The translations under genes and the position numbers were made by a program. Below are positions 35,148 to 44,075 of a DNA stretch of 64,000 nucleotides, piece after piece. How positions within the stretch are numbered: position 1 is the stretch's first letter; each line of letters begins with the position of its first letter. The notes beneath the pieces are model-generated. The model made no database searches and was not told the origin of the DNA. It saw nothing but the letters and a program-made list of their open reading frames with translations. The stretch is from CAZPXZ01 sp965219495. Lineage in GTDB: Bacteria; Pseudomonadota; Alphaproteobacteria; Rhodobacterales; CAZPXZ01. The stretch spans positions 3,410,001 to 3,474,000 of the forward strand of contig OZ244777.1 in assembly GCA_965219495.1 (NCBI GenBank), given 5' to 3'.

Positions 35148-36976
35148 GTGTCCGTGCCAAAATACCGGGTTTTGAACCCAGCGCGACGTTACCGGCCCAG
35201 GCGCCCGGCGCGAGATTCGGCCCCCTGCGCCGTGAATGAACGGTTGGGGGCCGGTTTCGCACGAATTTCGAGGATGCCGGCGATCTTCCGCCATGAGAAG
35301 GGGTCCCCGGCCAGAGCCGGGGCGCATGCCGACGGCGTTGGCTCGGCCGGCCGCAGTCAGGCGGCGCGGCGGATGCCTTGGCGCCGCTGATTCCGGATCT
35401 TGTCCCGCTCGGCTCTCTGCAGCGCCAGGCCAATCCGGTGCAGATTTGCAGCAAGGATTGCGAGAGCGACCGTTCGAGCGAAGCCATCCCTGCCGTGCGC
35501 GCGAACCCGGTCCAGGCCGCGGCATTCCAGGTTGTGGATGGCGGATTCCACCGCCGGATGCTGCCGCCGCGCCGCAGCGAACTCGGGGCTCGCCTCGCGC
35601 TCCCGCGCTTTCTGCGAAAGCGTGCCCTTCGCCGGCAGCGCGTTGCACTCCAGCAGCGCGTCCAGCCGCACCCGGTTGGACGCGCTGTGGAAGCCCCGGT
35701 CGAAGCTGCAGCCCCGCACCGACGGAAACAGGGCGAGGGTCTCCGACAGCAGCGGAACCGCCGCATCCACGTCGTCGTCCTCCCACAAGATACGGTGGTG
35801 AAGGACAAATTGATGCTGGTCCTCGACGATGCAGACCGGAACCCCGAGTTCGACCATGCGCCCGGCCTTGCCCTTCGCGCACCAGCGCGTATGCGGCTCG
35901 AAGATGGAGAACACCTTCTCTTCATGCGGGATCACTTCGCCTTGCAGCAGCCGCCGGTCGATCTGGTCGATCTGGCGAAGCGCATGATCCATAAGTCCTT
36001 GCACGGTATCGATGTCCCATGCTTCTGCCCCGGCCGCCTCGAGTTCCCGCCGCAGCCGTTCCGCCCGCGCCGCCAGCGACCGGCAAAGCACCAGGTAAGC
36101 GCATACGCGGTCCGGATGCCGCCTCTGCCGCCGGGAATTGCGGATCTTGTTGAATAGCCGCTTCACCTGCCGGCGCAGATGCCGGCTCTGCCGCCAGCCG
36201 CCAAGCCCGAAGGCTGAAGCCAGCTCCGCACAAACCCGGATCAGGCAACGCATCGCGTCCCACAGCAAGTTCACGTCGGTCGGATAGTGCACGTCGGTTT
36301 CCACCACAAAGGAATCGGCCCGCGCCCGCAGCGGCGCTTCCGGCTCCTGCCCGAACAGCGCGTGGCCCGCCTTCACCACCAGTTCGTTGATCTTGTTCAG
36401 AAGCTCCGGCGTCAGCAGCGAGACATTGCGCACCAGCGTTCGGTGCTCGTACCGGTGGTGGTCGTCAAGCCCCGAATGGCCGAGCATCTCCCGAACCGTC
36501 CCGTGGCGATTGGCAAGGTCCTGCAGACGGTCGTAGTCGCACCCGATGCCCTGCTTCAGCGTCGCCAGCACGAAAATCCGCCACAAATCCATGCCCGGGC
36601 GCCCAAGCCCCCGGTTCACGCCCGGAAGAAAATGCGCGTCCAGCAGGTCGAAAACCTGCTGGCGCAACGCTTCGTTGCAGTACAGGTGCTGGATGCCCCG
36701 CAACACCGCCGGGATGTCATCCCGGCAGACCGCGTCAATCTCAATGTCCTCGATGGCAATTTCGCCAAGCCGAACCAACGGCTCCCGGATTGTTCTCATG
36801 CCCTCGCCCTCGTCTCTGCTCCGCCGGAACGAGCGACCCATCGCGAAGATACCGCCCATCCGACCGATTTCGCCTGAATTTTGCCTGGAATTATACGCCT
36901 GGGGCCAATCTTCGCAACCCAAAACCGGCCACAACCTATTGATATGAAATGATTTATGACCTTTTTGCACAGGCAC
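35148..36976 (-). mobile_element. ISNCY (IS1202-type) insertion sequence
   Basis: 1829 bases inserted in TATATA, which is present on both sides (35142-35147 and 36977-36982). Ends are imperfect inverted repeats, GTGTCCGTGCCAAAA against GTGCCTGTGCAAAAA (12 of 15). One transposase gene fills it. Confidence 0.85.
35357..36799 (-). CDS. ISNCY-family transposase
   Basis: 480 residues starting MRTIREPLVRLGEIAIEDIE. Family landmarks: DDIPAVLRGIQHLY, GRPGMDLWRIFVLATLKQG and DYDRLQDLANRHGTVREMLG in the N-terminal half, and ETDVHYPTDVNLLWDAMR as a catalytic block. The frame is open upstream to 37237 because it runs into the split P-loop gene; the ATG at 36799, preceded by GAGGGC, is the true start. 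It looks intact. Confidence 0.92.
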   Translation of the reverse strand: MRTIREPLVRLGEIAIEDIEIDAVCRDDIPAVLRGIQHLYCNEALRQQVFDLLDAHFLPGVNRGLGRPGMDLWRIFVLATLKQGIGCDYDRLQDLANRHGTVREMLGHSGLDDHHRYEHRTLVRNVSLLTPELLNKINELVVKAGHALFGQEPEAPLRARADSFVVETDVHYPTDVNLLWDAMRCLIRVCAELASAFGLGGWRQSRHLRRQVKRLFNKIRNSRRQRRHPDRVCAYLVLCRSLAARAERLRRELEAAGAEAWDIDTVQGLMDHALRQIDQIDRRLLQGEVIPHEEKVFSIFEPHTRWCAKGKAGRMVELGVPVCIVEDQHQFVLHHRILWEDDDVDAAVPLLSETLALFPSVRGCSFDRGFHSASNRVRLDALLECNALPAKGTLSQKAREREASPEFAAARRQHPAVESAIHNLECRGLDRVRAHGRDGFARTVALAILAANLHRIGLALQRAERDKIRNQRRQGIRRAA

Positions 36977-36988
36977 TATATAATCCCC

Positions 36989-37183
36989 AATGTCTCCAGC
37001 ATACTCTCGGCGTTCTTCGAATGACCCGCTAACGAGAAACACCTCAACGCATTCGCCTGGAAGAAGCTCCAGTTGGCGGGGATGTTTTCCCCTCTTGACC
37101 GTTCTGCCGAACAATTCGTTCCAAGTATGCGATTTGCCGCTATCGCGGTTGCCAAGAAGGCCGATCAGTAACCGGGTGTGCAT
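36989..37183 (-). pseudogene. 5' part of the P-loop protein gene split by the transposon
   Basis: Starts MHTRLLIGLLGNRDSGKSHT with a Walker A motif (GNRDSGKS) and runs NELFGRTVKRGKHPRQLEL, then ECVEVFLVSGSFEERREYAG up to the target duplication. GGGAGAAGAG precedes the ATG. The 3' part is at 30791-31087. Reconstructed length is 163 residues, with the frame exactly kept across the 8-bp duplication. Confidence 0.85.
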
Positions 37184-37542
37184 TGGCTCTCTTCTCCCAT
37201 CTCTGCAAGGCGGGTTCTCGTGTGTGCTTGGCATCATCCCGTACGGCTAACAGCTATGCCTTGATTCCCTTGTGGACCCGACGGATCATATCAGGCGGTT
37301 CGTGGACTAGAGCGCCTCAGCAATAGCGGCACTGTAGTCCAAGCTGGATCGCGACGTTTCTCGGTCCAGATCGGGCGCTGCCCTAGAAATTCCGGTAGCC
37401 ATCGGCATTCTCCGCGTGCTATTTCGAATCCAGAGGGCGGACGACCGGCTGGGTCGACGCTGGCAGGGGAACTACGGTCGGCGCGGACGGCGGTTGGCGA
37501 ACAACGCGTTCGCGAGTGCGCCCGAGGGCGGCCAATGATGGA
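37184..37542. other. No recognisable gene
   Basis: About 360 bases upstream of the split P-loop gene, presumably including its promoter. No motif recognised. Confidence 0.4.
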
Positions 37543-38283
37543 TCACTGAAATCTGCGTCGTTTGAACGCGCGCACGTCGGCGGCCGTTAGTCGAACCCAT
37601 TCACCATGTGCTCGCTTTTCCGAGAATCGCCGATGCCAGTATCCTTCGATGCCGGGCGGGTCATCCGTCCGAATAGCGTGCTCGAGTGTAATCGGCTCCG
37701 GCAAAGCGGTGGCGATTTGCTTGATGCGGTGTTCAAGTTGTTCGCTGCGTCCGATCTTGTAGTGGATTCCGGACTTCAGAAGGTATACCCAGCCCTCGGC
37801 GGTGTACGCTGAATCATCGTCCGCTACAGCCCGGTCCGGCAGGAGGGCAGTCAGTTCGGTTAGGTTGTTGTCCTGGGCCCACGTAGCCAGTGCGGCAACG
37901 AGCCCGTGCTTGTTCCCGAAGTGTTTTCTGAATGTCGTGTGCGCGGGGAATCCGGGCCTCTCGCGCGCGTACATGCGGATTTCTATCTCGGTGGGAACCC
38001 GCCCGAAATGGCGGACCGTTTCTGCGCACTTGCGTAGTACGTGCTCGGACGAGAACTTGGCCTGCTTATCGTTCGGATCGAAGCCGGCCTCCCGCAGGGC
38101 GTCGCTCCATCTGGGGAAGTGGACGCCGTACCACTCGGGCGTCCGGATGCCGGTTTCCGTTTCGAAGACTTGGCGTCCCGGCCGGCGACCGTTCTTCTCG
38201 GCGACCCGCCGGATCTCGTTGATGATGTGGTCTTTGGTCGGCACTTGGGGACGATTGGCAAAGAGCCGTGGGTGATCAAGCAC
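37543..38283 (-). CDS. GIY-YIG protein with homing-endonuclease-associated repeats
   Basis: A 246-residue protein. The first ~140 residues hold two copies of a repeat with the pattern ...W...F..W..AL..AGF (for example PEWYGVHFPRWSDALREAGF), as in homing-endonuclease-associated repeats. The last ~85 residues are a MUG113/T5orf172-type GIY-YIG domain: GWVYLLKSGIHYKIGRSEQ, LEHRIKQI, GIEGYWHRRFSEKRAHGEW. The repeats probably bind DNA. Possible roles are a solitary mobile nuclease or part of a defence island. No partner gene is evident. Confidence 0.75.
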   Translation of the reverse strand: MLDHPRLFANRPQVPTKDHIINEIRRVAEKNGRRPGRQVFETETGIRTPEWYGVHFPRWSDALREAGFDPNDKQAKFSSEHVLRKCAETVRHFGRVPTEIEIRMYARERPGFPAHTTFRKHFGNKHGLVAALATWAQDNNLTELTALLPDRAVADDDSAYTAEGWVYLLKSGIHYKIGRSEQLEHRIKQIATALPEPITLEHAIRTDDPPGIEGYWHRRFSEKRAHGEWVRLTAADVRAFKRRRFQ

Positions 38284-38458
38284 GGAGTGAGATTATCAGC
38301 ATTGGCCGGTCTTGGCTGTGGGTCATCCAATTGAACACCCGGTCGCTGCCTTGATGATGGCCCGTGTTCAGAGGTCCATTCCGGCATTATGCTTGACGTA
38401 ACGCGGACAGGGGAGCTACGCCAGTCTCGGTGACCGTCGACCGCCGAAATTGCATTGA

Positions 38459-38728
38459 TTGCTGGTTTCGCTGACAAGAGAACCGAAGCGTTTTACCGGG
38501 GCCGCCTTCTCCGGCTTCGCGCGCACTGCCTCGCGCAAGCTGGACCAACTCGACGCGGCGACAGGCCTTCGTGACCTGTCGCGCCCCGGCAACCGGCTGG
38601 AGTCCCTGAAGGGCCGCCGCAAGGGACAGTGGAGCATCCGGATCAACGACCAGTGGCGGATCTGTTTCGAGTGGGCGGAGGGAAGCCCCGGTCCGGACAA
38701 CGTGGAAATCGTCGACCACCATCGGTAA
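38459..38728 (+). CDS. higB: HigB/RelE-type toxin, probably frameshifted near the N-terminus
   Basis: The C-terminal ~65 residues match HigB-type RelE toxins: SRKLDQLDAATGLRDLSRPG, NRLESLKG, GQWSIRINDQWRICFEW and VEIVDHH. The N-terminal residues of this frame are not family-like. The expected start (IAGFADKRTEAFYRGR, matching the family K.FADK.TE.FY..G) lies in another frame from TTG 38455. One missing or extra base near 38.50 kb would join them. So the toxin is likely inactive, or there is a sequence error. It precedes the antitoxin gene by 11 bases, the HigBA order. Confidence 0.7.
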   Translation: MLVSLTREPKRFTGAAFSGFARTASRKLDQLDAATGLRDLSRPGNRLESLKGRRKGQWSIRINDQWRICFEWAEGSPGPDNVEIVDHHR

Positions 38729-38739
38729 GGAGGCACGTC

Positions 38740-39048
38740 ATGATTCGCGATCCCATCCATCCCGGCGAGACACTGAGGGAGGATCTCGATGCGCTCGGAA
38801 TGAGCGTGGCCGAACTGGCGCGGCGCATCGAGGTTCCGGTGAACCGCATCACGGAAATCCTCAACGGCCGTCGCGCCGTCACCGGCGACACGGCACTGCG
38901 CCTGGGGCGCTTGTTCGGGACGTCGGGCGAGTTCTGGCTCAACCTCCAGAAGCTCTACGAATTGCGACGCGCGGAGCAGAAAAACGGGGCGGCGATCGCC
39001 CGCCTGCCTGCGTTGGACGACGGCGACCGGCTGCGGGCTTCAGGGTGA
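38740..39048 (+). CDS. higA: HigA-family antitoxin (XRE)
   Basis: A 102-residue antitoxin: MIRDPIHPGETLREDLDALG, MSVAELARRIEVPVNRITEI, LNGRRAVTGDTALRLGRLFG. This is a helix-turn-helix of the HigA type (HPGE.L.E.L). AAGGAGG stands seven bases before the ATG. It should bind HigB and repress the operon. Appears intact. Confidence 0.9.
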   Translation: MIRDPIHPGETLREDLDALGMSVAELARRIEVPVNRITEILNGRRAVTGDTALRLGRLFGTSGEFWLNLQKLYELRRAEQKNGAAIARLPALDDGDRLRASG

Positions 39049-39494
39049 GGCACCGCCGGTTCCACGACCGAACGGTGGTCGGCGGCGACGCATGCGCCGC
39101 CCGGGGGCGACACGTTCACGGTCGACACCTCGTGTTGCCAGGGTGTTGACAATTCTTCTAGAGCTTATCCTGCGGCCAGAAAAACGTATATATTACGGTA
39201 GCTTACGTTCTTGACGATTTCCTACTAACAAGTCTCGAAAATCATGTGAGCCTCCTCCCCCCTGGTAAGCAGGCGCTTCCCGGGGCGCATTTTGCAAGTT
39301 GCTTCCCATTCGATTTCAGACCGGTTTTTCTTCGGAGAGAGGCCCCGCCCTCTCTTTCCTCCCACCTGACGGCGACCGCCTGGCTCGGTGAAAGCCGGAC
39401 CCAAGCTTCGTATTCATCTTGCCCCATGTCGACCTCTCCCTTGCGATTGCCTTCCCGTTACAACCGGGACGCGGTTTGGCGCCGTGACACCGCA
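39049..39494. other. No recognisable gene
   Basis: About 450 bases between higA and an IS1595 fragment. Short open frames only. Confidence 0.4.
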
Positions 39495-39740
39495 TCATCC
39501 CGCGATCGATTCATCGTACCGCAACCGCTTGCCCGCCCAGCGTCCGGGGATGTTCCGCATCCGATTCTCGATGCCCGGTTCAGACTCGTTGCGGCGCCCC
39601 GCGAATGCGGTCGTGGTTCGATCCAGATGATTCGGGCCCATCTTGCGCCAGGGCGCCCCGGCCGCCTCGGTTGAGAAGCGACCGGAACGATTCCATGCCG
39701 TTGGCGGGCGCCATTTCCCCGACAGATTCGCCACCACCAT
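39495..39740 (-). pseudogene. C-terminal fragment of an IS1595-family transposase
   Basis: One frame reads ANGMESFRSLLNRGGRGA (match to NGMESFWSMLKRGY.GT), another continues KMGPNHLDRTTTAFAGRRN, then GKRLRYDESIAG. Together they are the C-terminal third of an ISXO2-like transposase with a frameshift. Remaining parts are missing. Confidence 0.65.
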
Positions 39741-39953
39741 GAGTTAACCAAACAGGGTGCGTGAACGAGTACCTCCGAGACTGCGCTGGGGGTGCCTGGA
39801 AACGCGCATTCCTACTGCGACCGGGTGGGTGGGGCTTGTTACCGAGCCCGCCCACTCGGCCACCGCCAGATTTACGTGTCAGGATCGACGGCCACCGCCG
39901 CAGGCAATTCGGATCGGCGCGCGGTCTTCCTTCGGCCGTGCGGGCGCGGCAAT

Positions 39954-40934
39954 TCAGCGGCCCCATACCTCCTTGAGAAAGCGCACCCAGTTCTCTCCCA
40001 TGACTTGTCGGATGCGGCGTTCGGGCCAGCCGCGGCGCTCCATCATCTTCGTGAGTTCGGGAAAGTCCTGAATGCCGGAGAAATTCTCCGGATATCGTAC
40101 TTCGGGTATGTCCACCAGCTTGCGGGCGTGACCCTTGTCGCGCAGCAGATAGTCCCAGGTCGCGGAATCGGTGCGATGTCCCTGTACGAAGTCCGTGCCG
40201 ATACCGACATGGTCTTCGCCGGCTACACGCACCAGGTGCTCGATGGAATCGACGTAGTCCTCGATGGTCGAGTCGTTGCCCTTCGGTTGGAAGGGCGGGT
40301 GCATGGTGACGCCGATGTGCCCGCCGTGATCCGCCAGCAGGCGTAGCTGCGCGTCCGTCTTGTTGCGCGGGTGCGCAAAGCGCACGGTGGGGCTGATGTG
40401 GCTGTAGGTGACGGGCCGTTCCGAGGCGTGGATGGCGTCATCGGCGGTGCGATGTCCGACGTGACTGAGGTCGATGGCAATGCCGACGCGGTTCATCTCC
40501 GCGACGAGTTCGCGCCCGAAATCGGTGAGACCGCCGTCGTGGCTCTCGAAGCAACCGGAGCCAACCGCATTTGCCGTGTTGTAGGTGAGTTGCACGATGC
40601 CGACGCCCAGCTCCTTGAAGACCTGGACATACGGCAGGTAGTCGTCGAAGCCTGTCGTGTCCTGCCAACCGAGGACAATGCCGACCTTGTTCGCACGCTT
40701 CGCGCGGTAGATGTCCGCAGTCGTATTGACCTGCAGGAGGATGTCCGAGTACTGGTTCAACCACACTTTCCATTGCGCCAGGCCCTTGAATGACTCGGCC
40801 GCGCGCTTGTAGGGCAGGACGCAGGTGCAGTTGGCGGCGGTCAGGCCGCCCTTGTGCATGGCCTCGAAGATTTCGCGGCTCCAGTTCGGCACAAGAAGGC
40901 CGTCGAAGATGATTGCGTCTTGGTGCAGCGTCAT
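39954..40934 (-). CDS. Membrane dipeptidase-like (M19) protein
   Basis: A 326-residue M19-family TIM barrel, last gene of the TRAP operon. Present: DLSHVGHRTADDAI (zinc-site histidine), TYSHISPTVRFAHPRNKTD (second histidine and conserved Arg) and HVGIGTDFVQGH (conserved Asp). The N-terminal H-x-D ligand pair normally in D-G-H-N-D reads DGLLVPN, so one metal site is altered. No signal peptide. M19 enzymes cleave dipeptides or N-acyl amino acids; a substrate taken up by the TRAP system is likely. The changed ligands suggest a different reaction or metal use. Confidence 0.85.
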   Translation of the reverse strand: MTLHQDAIIFDGLLVPNWSREIFEAMHKGGLTAANCTCVLPYKRAAESFKGLAQWKVWLNQYSDILLQVNTTADIYRAKRANKVGIVLGWQDTTGFDDYLPYVQVFKELGVGIVQLTYNTANAVGSGCFESHDGGLTDFGRELVAEMNRVGIAIDLSHVGHRTADDAIHASERPVTYSHISPTVRFAHPRNKTDAQLRLLADHGGHIGVTMHPPFQPKGNDSTIEDYVDSIEHLVRVAGEDHVGIGTDFVQGHRTDSATWDYLLRDKGHARKLVDIPEVRYPENFSGIQDFPELTKMMERRGWPERRIRQVMGENWVRFLKEVWGR

Positions 40935-40959
40935 GGGATTTCCTTGTTCGGGCTCCGGG

Positions 40960-42246
40960 TCAGAGGAACCCCGGCAGGTAGAGCGCGATGCCGGGGAAGA
41001 TGGTCAGGATCAGGATCGCCAGCACCAGCATGGCCCAATATGGCACCGTGGCTCTTGCGGCAGCGGGCAGAGACACCTCGCCACGACTGATGGCCAGCAG
41101 GACATATAGGTTCACCCCCACGGGCGGGGTGATGGCGCCAATCTCGATCAACATGGTGATAATTACGCCCAGCCACACCGGATCGAAGCCCAGCCCGGTC
41201 ATCAACGGGAAGACCAGTGGCAGGGTCATGATCATCAGCGACAGGCCGTCGAAGAAACAGCCGAGAATGAAATAGATGAGCGTGACCACCAGCAGCACTT
41301 CGAAACTCGACAGGCCGGCGGAGCTCACCGCCTCGAAGATCTTGCGGGGCAGGCCGAGGTTGGCGACCGCCTGGGCAAGGATGAGAGTGCCCAGGATGAC
41401 GAAGACGATGGAAGCCAGGATCCGGCTCCCCGAGATGATGGCTTCCCAGAGTTTCCGGAGCGTCAGCGTGCCCCAGGCGAATCCCATGATGACGGCCACC
41501 GCCACCCCGAGGCCGGCCGCTTCGGTAACAGTGGCGAGTCCGCTGTAAATCGTGCCCAGCACCGCGAAGATCAGGATCGGCAACGGCCACACATCCAACA
41601 GGCTGCGCAACACGTGACCCCAACTGGGTTTCGGGCCCGGGGCCGGCATGGATTCGGGCCGCAGCAGGGCGCGCACTCCGACATAGAGGCTGAACAGCCC
41701 CGCGATCAGCACCGCCGGAAGGATTCCGGCGAGAAAGAGCTTGCCGATCGAAACGTCCTGCATGGCCCCGTAGATCAGCAGCGACAGGCTTGGCGGAACC
41801 ATCAGGCCGAGCACGCCGGCGCCGGCAAGTGAACCGAGGACCCGCGGCCGATCGTAGCCGCGCCGGGCAAGTTCGGGGTAGGCCACGGATCCGACGGCGG
41901 CCGCGGTGGCGCTGCTCGAACCGCTGACCGCGCCAAACACCGTGCAGACCCAGATATTGGTTTGCAACAGGCGCCCGGGAACCCGATGGAACAAGGGAGT
42001 GAGGGCGGAGTACAGGCGGTCGCTGACTCCCCCGCGCAACAAGATTTCGCCCAGGAAGACGAACATCGGAACGGCCGCGAGAATATAGTCGCTGAACACG
42101 TTCCATACCGCCGGCACGGCGAGCGACGCCAGGCCGCCCGCCTGGAAATGCAGGATGATGAGGCCGGTGAGGCCGATCGCGGCGCCCAGCAAAGCACCGC
42201 TTCCCATGGTGATTGCAAGGGCTCCGGCGATGATTGTCCAGACCAA
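40960..42246 (-). CDS. dctM: TRAP transporter large permease (DctM)
   Basis: A 428-residue protein with about 12 transmembrane segments. DctM landmarks: FVFLGEILLRGGVSDRLY, FGAVSGSSSATAAAVGSVAY, MVPPSLSLLIYG, and EIGAITPPVGVNLYVL. It moves the substrate with sodium symport, partnered with the small permease. Start TTG at 42246 follows AGAGGG; no better start exists. A long frame in another register (40931-42295) is shadow. Confidence 0.92.
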   Translation of the reverse strand: MVWTIIAGALAITMGSGALLGAAIGLTGLIILHFQAGGLASLAVPAVWNVFSDYILAAVPMFVFLGEILLRGGVSDRLYSALTPLFHRVPGRLLQTNIWVCTVFGAVSGSSSATAAAVGSVAYPELARRGYDRPRVLGSLAGAGVLGLMVPPSLSLLIYGAMQDVSIGKLFLAGILPAVLIAGLFSLYVGVRALLRPESMPAPGPKPSWGHVLRSLLDVWPLPILIFAVLGTIYSGLATVTEAAGLGVAVAVIMGFAWGTLTLRKLWEAIISGSRILASIVFVILGTLILAQAVANLGLPRKIFEAVSSAGLSSFEVLLVVTLIYFILGCFFDGLSLMIMTLPLVFPLMTGLGFDPVWLGVIITMLIEIGAITPPVGVNLYVLLAISRGEVSLPAAARATVPYWAMLVLAILILTIFPGIALYLPGFL

Positions 42247-42257
42247 CGACTACCCTC

Positions 42258-42794
42258 TTATCCCTCGTTTCCGTCGGGCCGGACGACTGCCCCAAGCAGG
42301 ATGGCCAGGAAACTGTTTGCGACGATGAGGATCATCAGCGCAAAGACCGCCGGCATCAATGCCATCCATGGATAGAGCAGGATTTCGGCCATCTCGGAGC
42401 GCGAGCCGAAGTTGTACGAGTCGATCGTGAAATGGTAGGACTGAACCATGAACACGGTGGCGAACGCGACCAGGATCAACTTGGCAACCGCCTCGGCGAT
42501 CGCCCGGCCGAAGGGTGGCAAGCGATCGACGACGAGTGTGATCCGCAGGTGGCTGTTATTGACCAGGCCGTTGGGCAAGGCCAGAAGGAACATGGCGGCG
42601 GTCAACAGCCCGACCAGTTCGTCTGAAAAGTAAAAGGGCGCGCCGGCCACGTAGCGCATGAAGGCGCTGAGAACGACAAAGACCGTGAGCAGCATTCCCG
42701 CAATCGCGCCGACATGCATGCCGGCGGCGGAGAGCCACCCGATCGGCCGCCACACCCGTGACACCGGCGCGGGGGGCGACCCTTCCGGTGTCAC
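42258..42794 (-). CDS. dctQ: TRAP transporter small permease (DctQ)
   Basis: A 178-residue, four-helix membrane protein with the DctQ pattern: FSDELVGLLTAAMFLLALPN and NSHLRITLVVDRLP. It couples with DctM; the genes are 11 bases apart. GTG start at 42794, 19 bases after dctP. Confidence 0.88.
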   Translation of the reverse strand: MTPEGSPPAPVSRVWRPIGWLSAAGMHVGAIAGMLLTVFVVLSAFMRYVAGAPFYFSDELVGLLTAAMFLLALPNGLVNNSHLRITLVVDRLPPFGRAIAEAVAKLILVAFATVFMVQSYHFTIDSYNFGSRSEMAEILLYPWMALMPAVFALMILIVANSFLAILLGAVVRPDGNEG

Positions 42795-42813
42795 GGGTGA
42801 CGTCTCGTCGACG

Positions 42814-43872
42814 TCATTCCGTCGGTGTCAGGCCCAGCCTATTCATCAGCCGCTTCGCATTGTCGAGGCTCTGGGGGCCGGCATCGCGCGCGAGCTCGTA
42901 CCAGTTGAAGAGCGCGGCCTTCTGAAACGACTTGCGATCCTCGTCCGAGAACCCCTCGATGACCGTGAAATCGCCGGCCGCCTCGAATTCCCTGGCGACC
43001 GCCGCCTCGCGCGGACCGACGTCCCGCGCCAGGCTCCAGCCGCCGATGAAGCCGGCGGCTTCCGACACCACGCTTTGGAGATCCGGCGGCAACGCGTCCC
43101 ATGCCTCCTTGTTGGCCAACAGGACATTGGGCACCGAGGCATACGGCACGAAGTCACTTCCGTAGCGGGTCACTTCCTGCAGGGAAATGGTTTTCCCGGA
43201 TGAGTAGGCGTAGAGCGCGCAGTCGACGACGCCGGTGTTCAAGGCCACGTACAGTTCGCTCTGCGGAATGACCTGGGCGGAAGCGCCCAGCGTGTTGAAG
43301 GACTCCATCACCTCCTTGTTGAACACACGGAGCTTGACCCCCTGCAGATCGGCAATGCTCTTGACCTCCTCATCCTTGCAGAAGATCGCCAGCGGAAAAG
43401 CGCCGCTGTGCTGGAAACCGACCACCCGGATCCCGGCCTCCGAGAAGAAGTCGGTGTAGATTTCCTCCAGGATGGGGATCACCTGCGGATGCTCTTCCGC
43501 CCGCAGGATCGAGCCGGTCGGGTAAAGGTTGGCAATCTGCGGCGCGTCACGACTGAGGACGCTCGGGATGATGACCCACAACTCGGCCGCACCCGCGGGA
43601 AGCGAGCGCAGTACGTCGACGTCTTTCAGTCCCAGCGAGCCGCCGTGGTAGACGGTCACCTCCAATCGGCCCTGGGCCTTCTCGTTGATCCGATCGGCAA
43701 AGGCGGTCATATCCTTGGCTTCCTGGCGGGTTTCCGTCCAGACGCTGTGCATGCGCCATTCGATGGTCTGGGCCGAGCCCGAAGCGAGGGGCAGACCGAT
43801 TAAAATCGTCGCAGCCGCCAAGGTCGGGCCTATTCCGCCGAGCAAGCGAGCCAGTACTGCAGAAAATTGCAT
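42814..43872 (-). CDS. dctP: TRAP transporter substrate-binding protein (DctP)
   Basis: A 352-residue periplasmic receptor with a signal peptide (LAAATILIGLPLASGSAQT). DctP landmarks: WRMHSVWTETRQEAKDM, GVKLRVFNKEVMESFNTLGA, and PQSELYVALNTGVVDCALY; the Arg in LRVF is the expected carboxylate anchor. It thus probably binds an organic acid or N-acyl amino acid. First gene of dctP-dctQ-dctM-dipeptidase. Confidence 0.92.
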   Translation of the reverse strand: MQFSAVLARLLGGIGPTLAAATILIGLPLASGSAQTIEWRMHSVWTETRQEAKDMTAFADRINEKAQGRLEVTVYHGGSLGLKDVDVLRSLPAGAAELWVIIPSVLSRDAPQIANLYPTGSILRAEEHPQVIPILEEIYTDFFSEAGIRVVGFQHSGAFPLAIFCKDEEVKSIADLQGVKLRVFNKEVMESFNTLGASAQVIPQSELYVALNTGVVDCALYAYSSGKTISLQEVTRYGSDFVPYASVPNVLLANKEAWDALPPDLQSVVSEAAGFIGGWSLARDVGPREAAVAREFEAAGDFTVIEGFSDEDRKSFQKAALFNWYELARDAGPQSLDNAKRLMNRLGLTPTE

Positions 43873-43962
43873 GGGGTTTTCCTCCTCCGCACCTCACCCG
43901 CAAGTCACCGGATGGTCGATCCGCCAGAATTCGGCGCTCGGCCCAGCCGCGGAATAGAGGTG

Positions 43963-44019
43963 AATTATCACGACTATTGTAATTCGTGGCTATAATGATA
44001 CGTGGATACTATGATAATT
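43963..44019 (+). promoter_or_regulatory. Operator/promoter region between dctP and the MetE-like gene
   Basis: An AT-rich stretch in GC-rich DNA. AATTATCA (43963-43970) and TGATAATT (44012-44019) form a perfect spaced inverted pair, and TATAAT (43991-43996) lies between them. It is placed to control both divergent transcripts. No good -35 box and no regulator gene nearby. Confidence 0.4.
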
Positions 44020-44075
44020 GGAGTCTGCTGCGGGAGCAAGGATCGCCCGCGCCGCGCAACCGGGGGGCATGGATC

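Larger units (their letters stand above)
31096..36988. mobile_element. IS1595-type transposon with passenger genes, itself carrying two inserted elements
   Basis: Ends are perfect 25-base inverted repeats starting GGGGATTATATACAATAG, flanked by the 8-bp duplication AATGTCTC, the length usual for IS1595-family insertion. Total 5893 bases. Removing a 1351-base IS1595 element plus its duplication, and an 1829-base ISNCY element plus its duplication, leaves a core of about 2.7 kb. The core holds hicBA, two small minus-strand genes, a tRNA-like gene, an IS1595-type transposase and two very short plus-strand frames. The 33.5-34.6 kb transposase is the natural candidate for mobilising it. Confidence 0.88.

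Noticed and set aside
36800..37237. N-terminal part of a 626-codon frame as one fused P-loop/transposase protein
   Set aside because: The joint coincides with the target duplication and inverted repeat, so it is two unrelated genes read together by chance.
40931..42295. 454-codon frame overlapping dctM
   Set aside because: Same strand, other register; dctM has the conserved transmembrane motifs and this frame does not.
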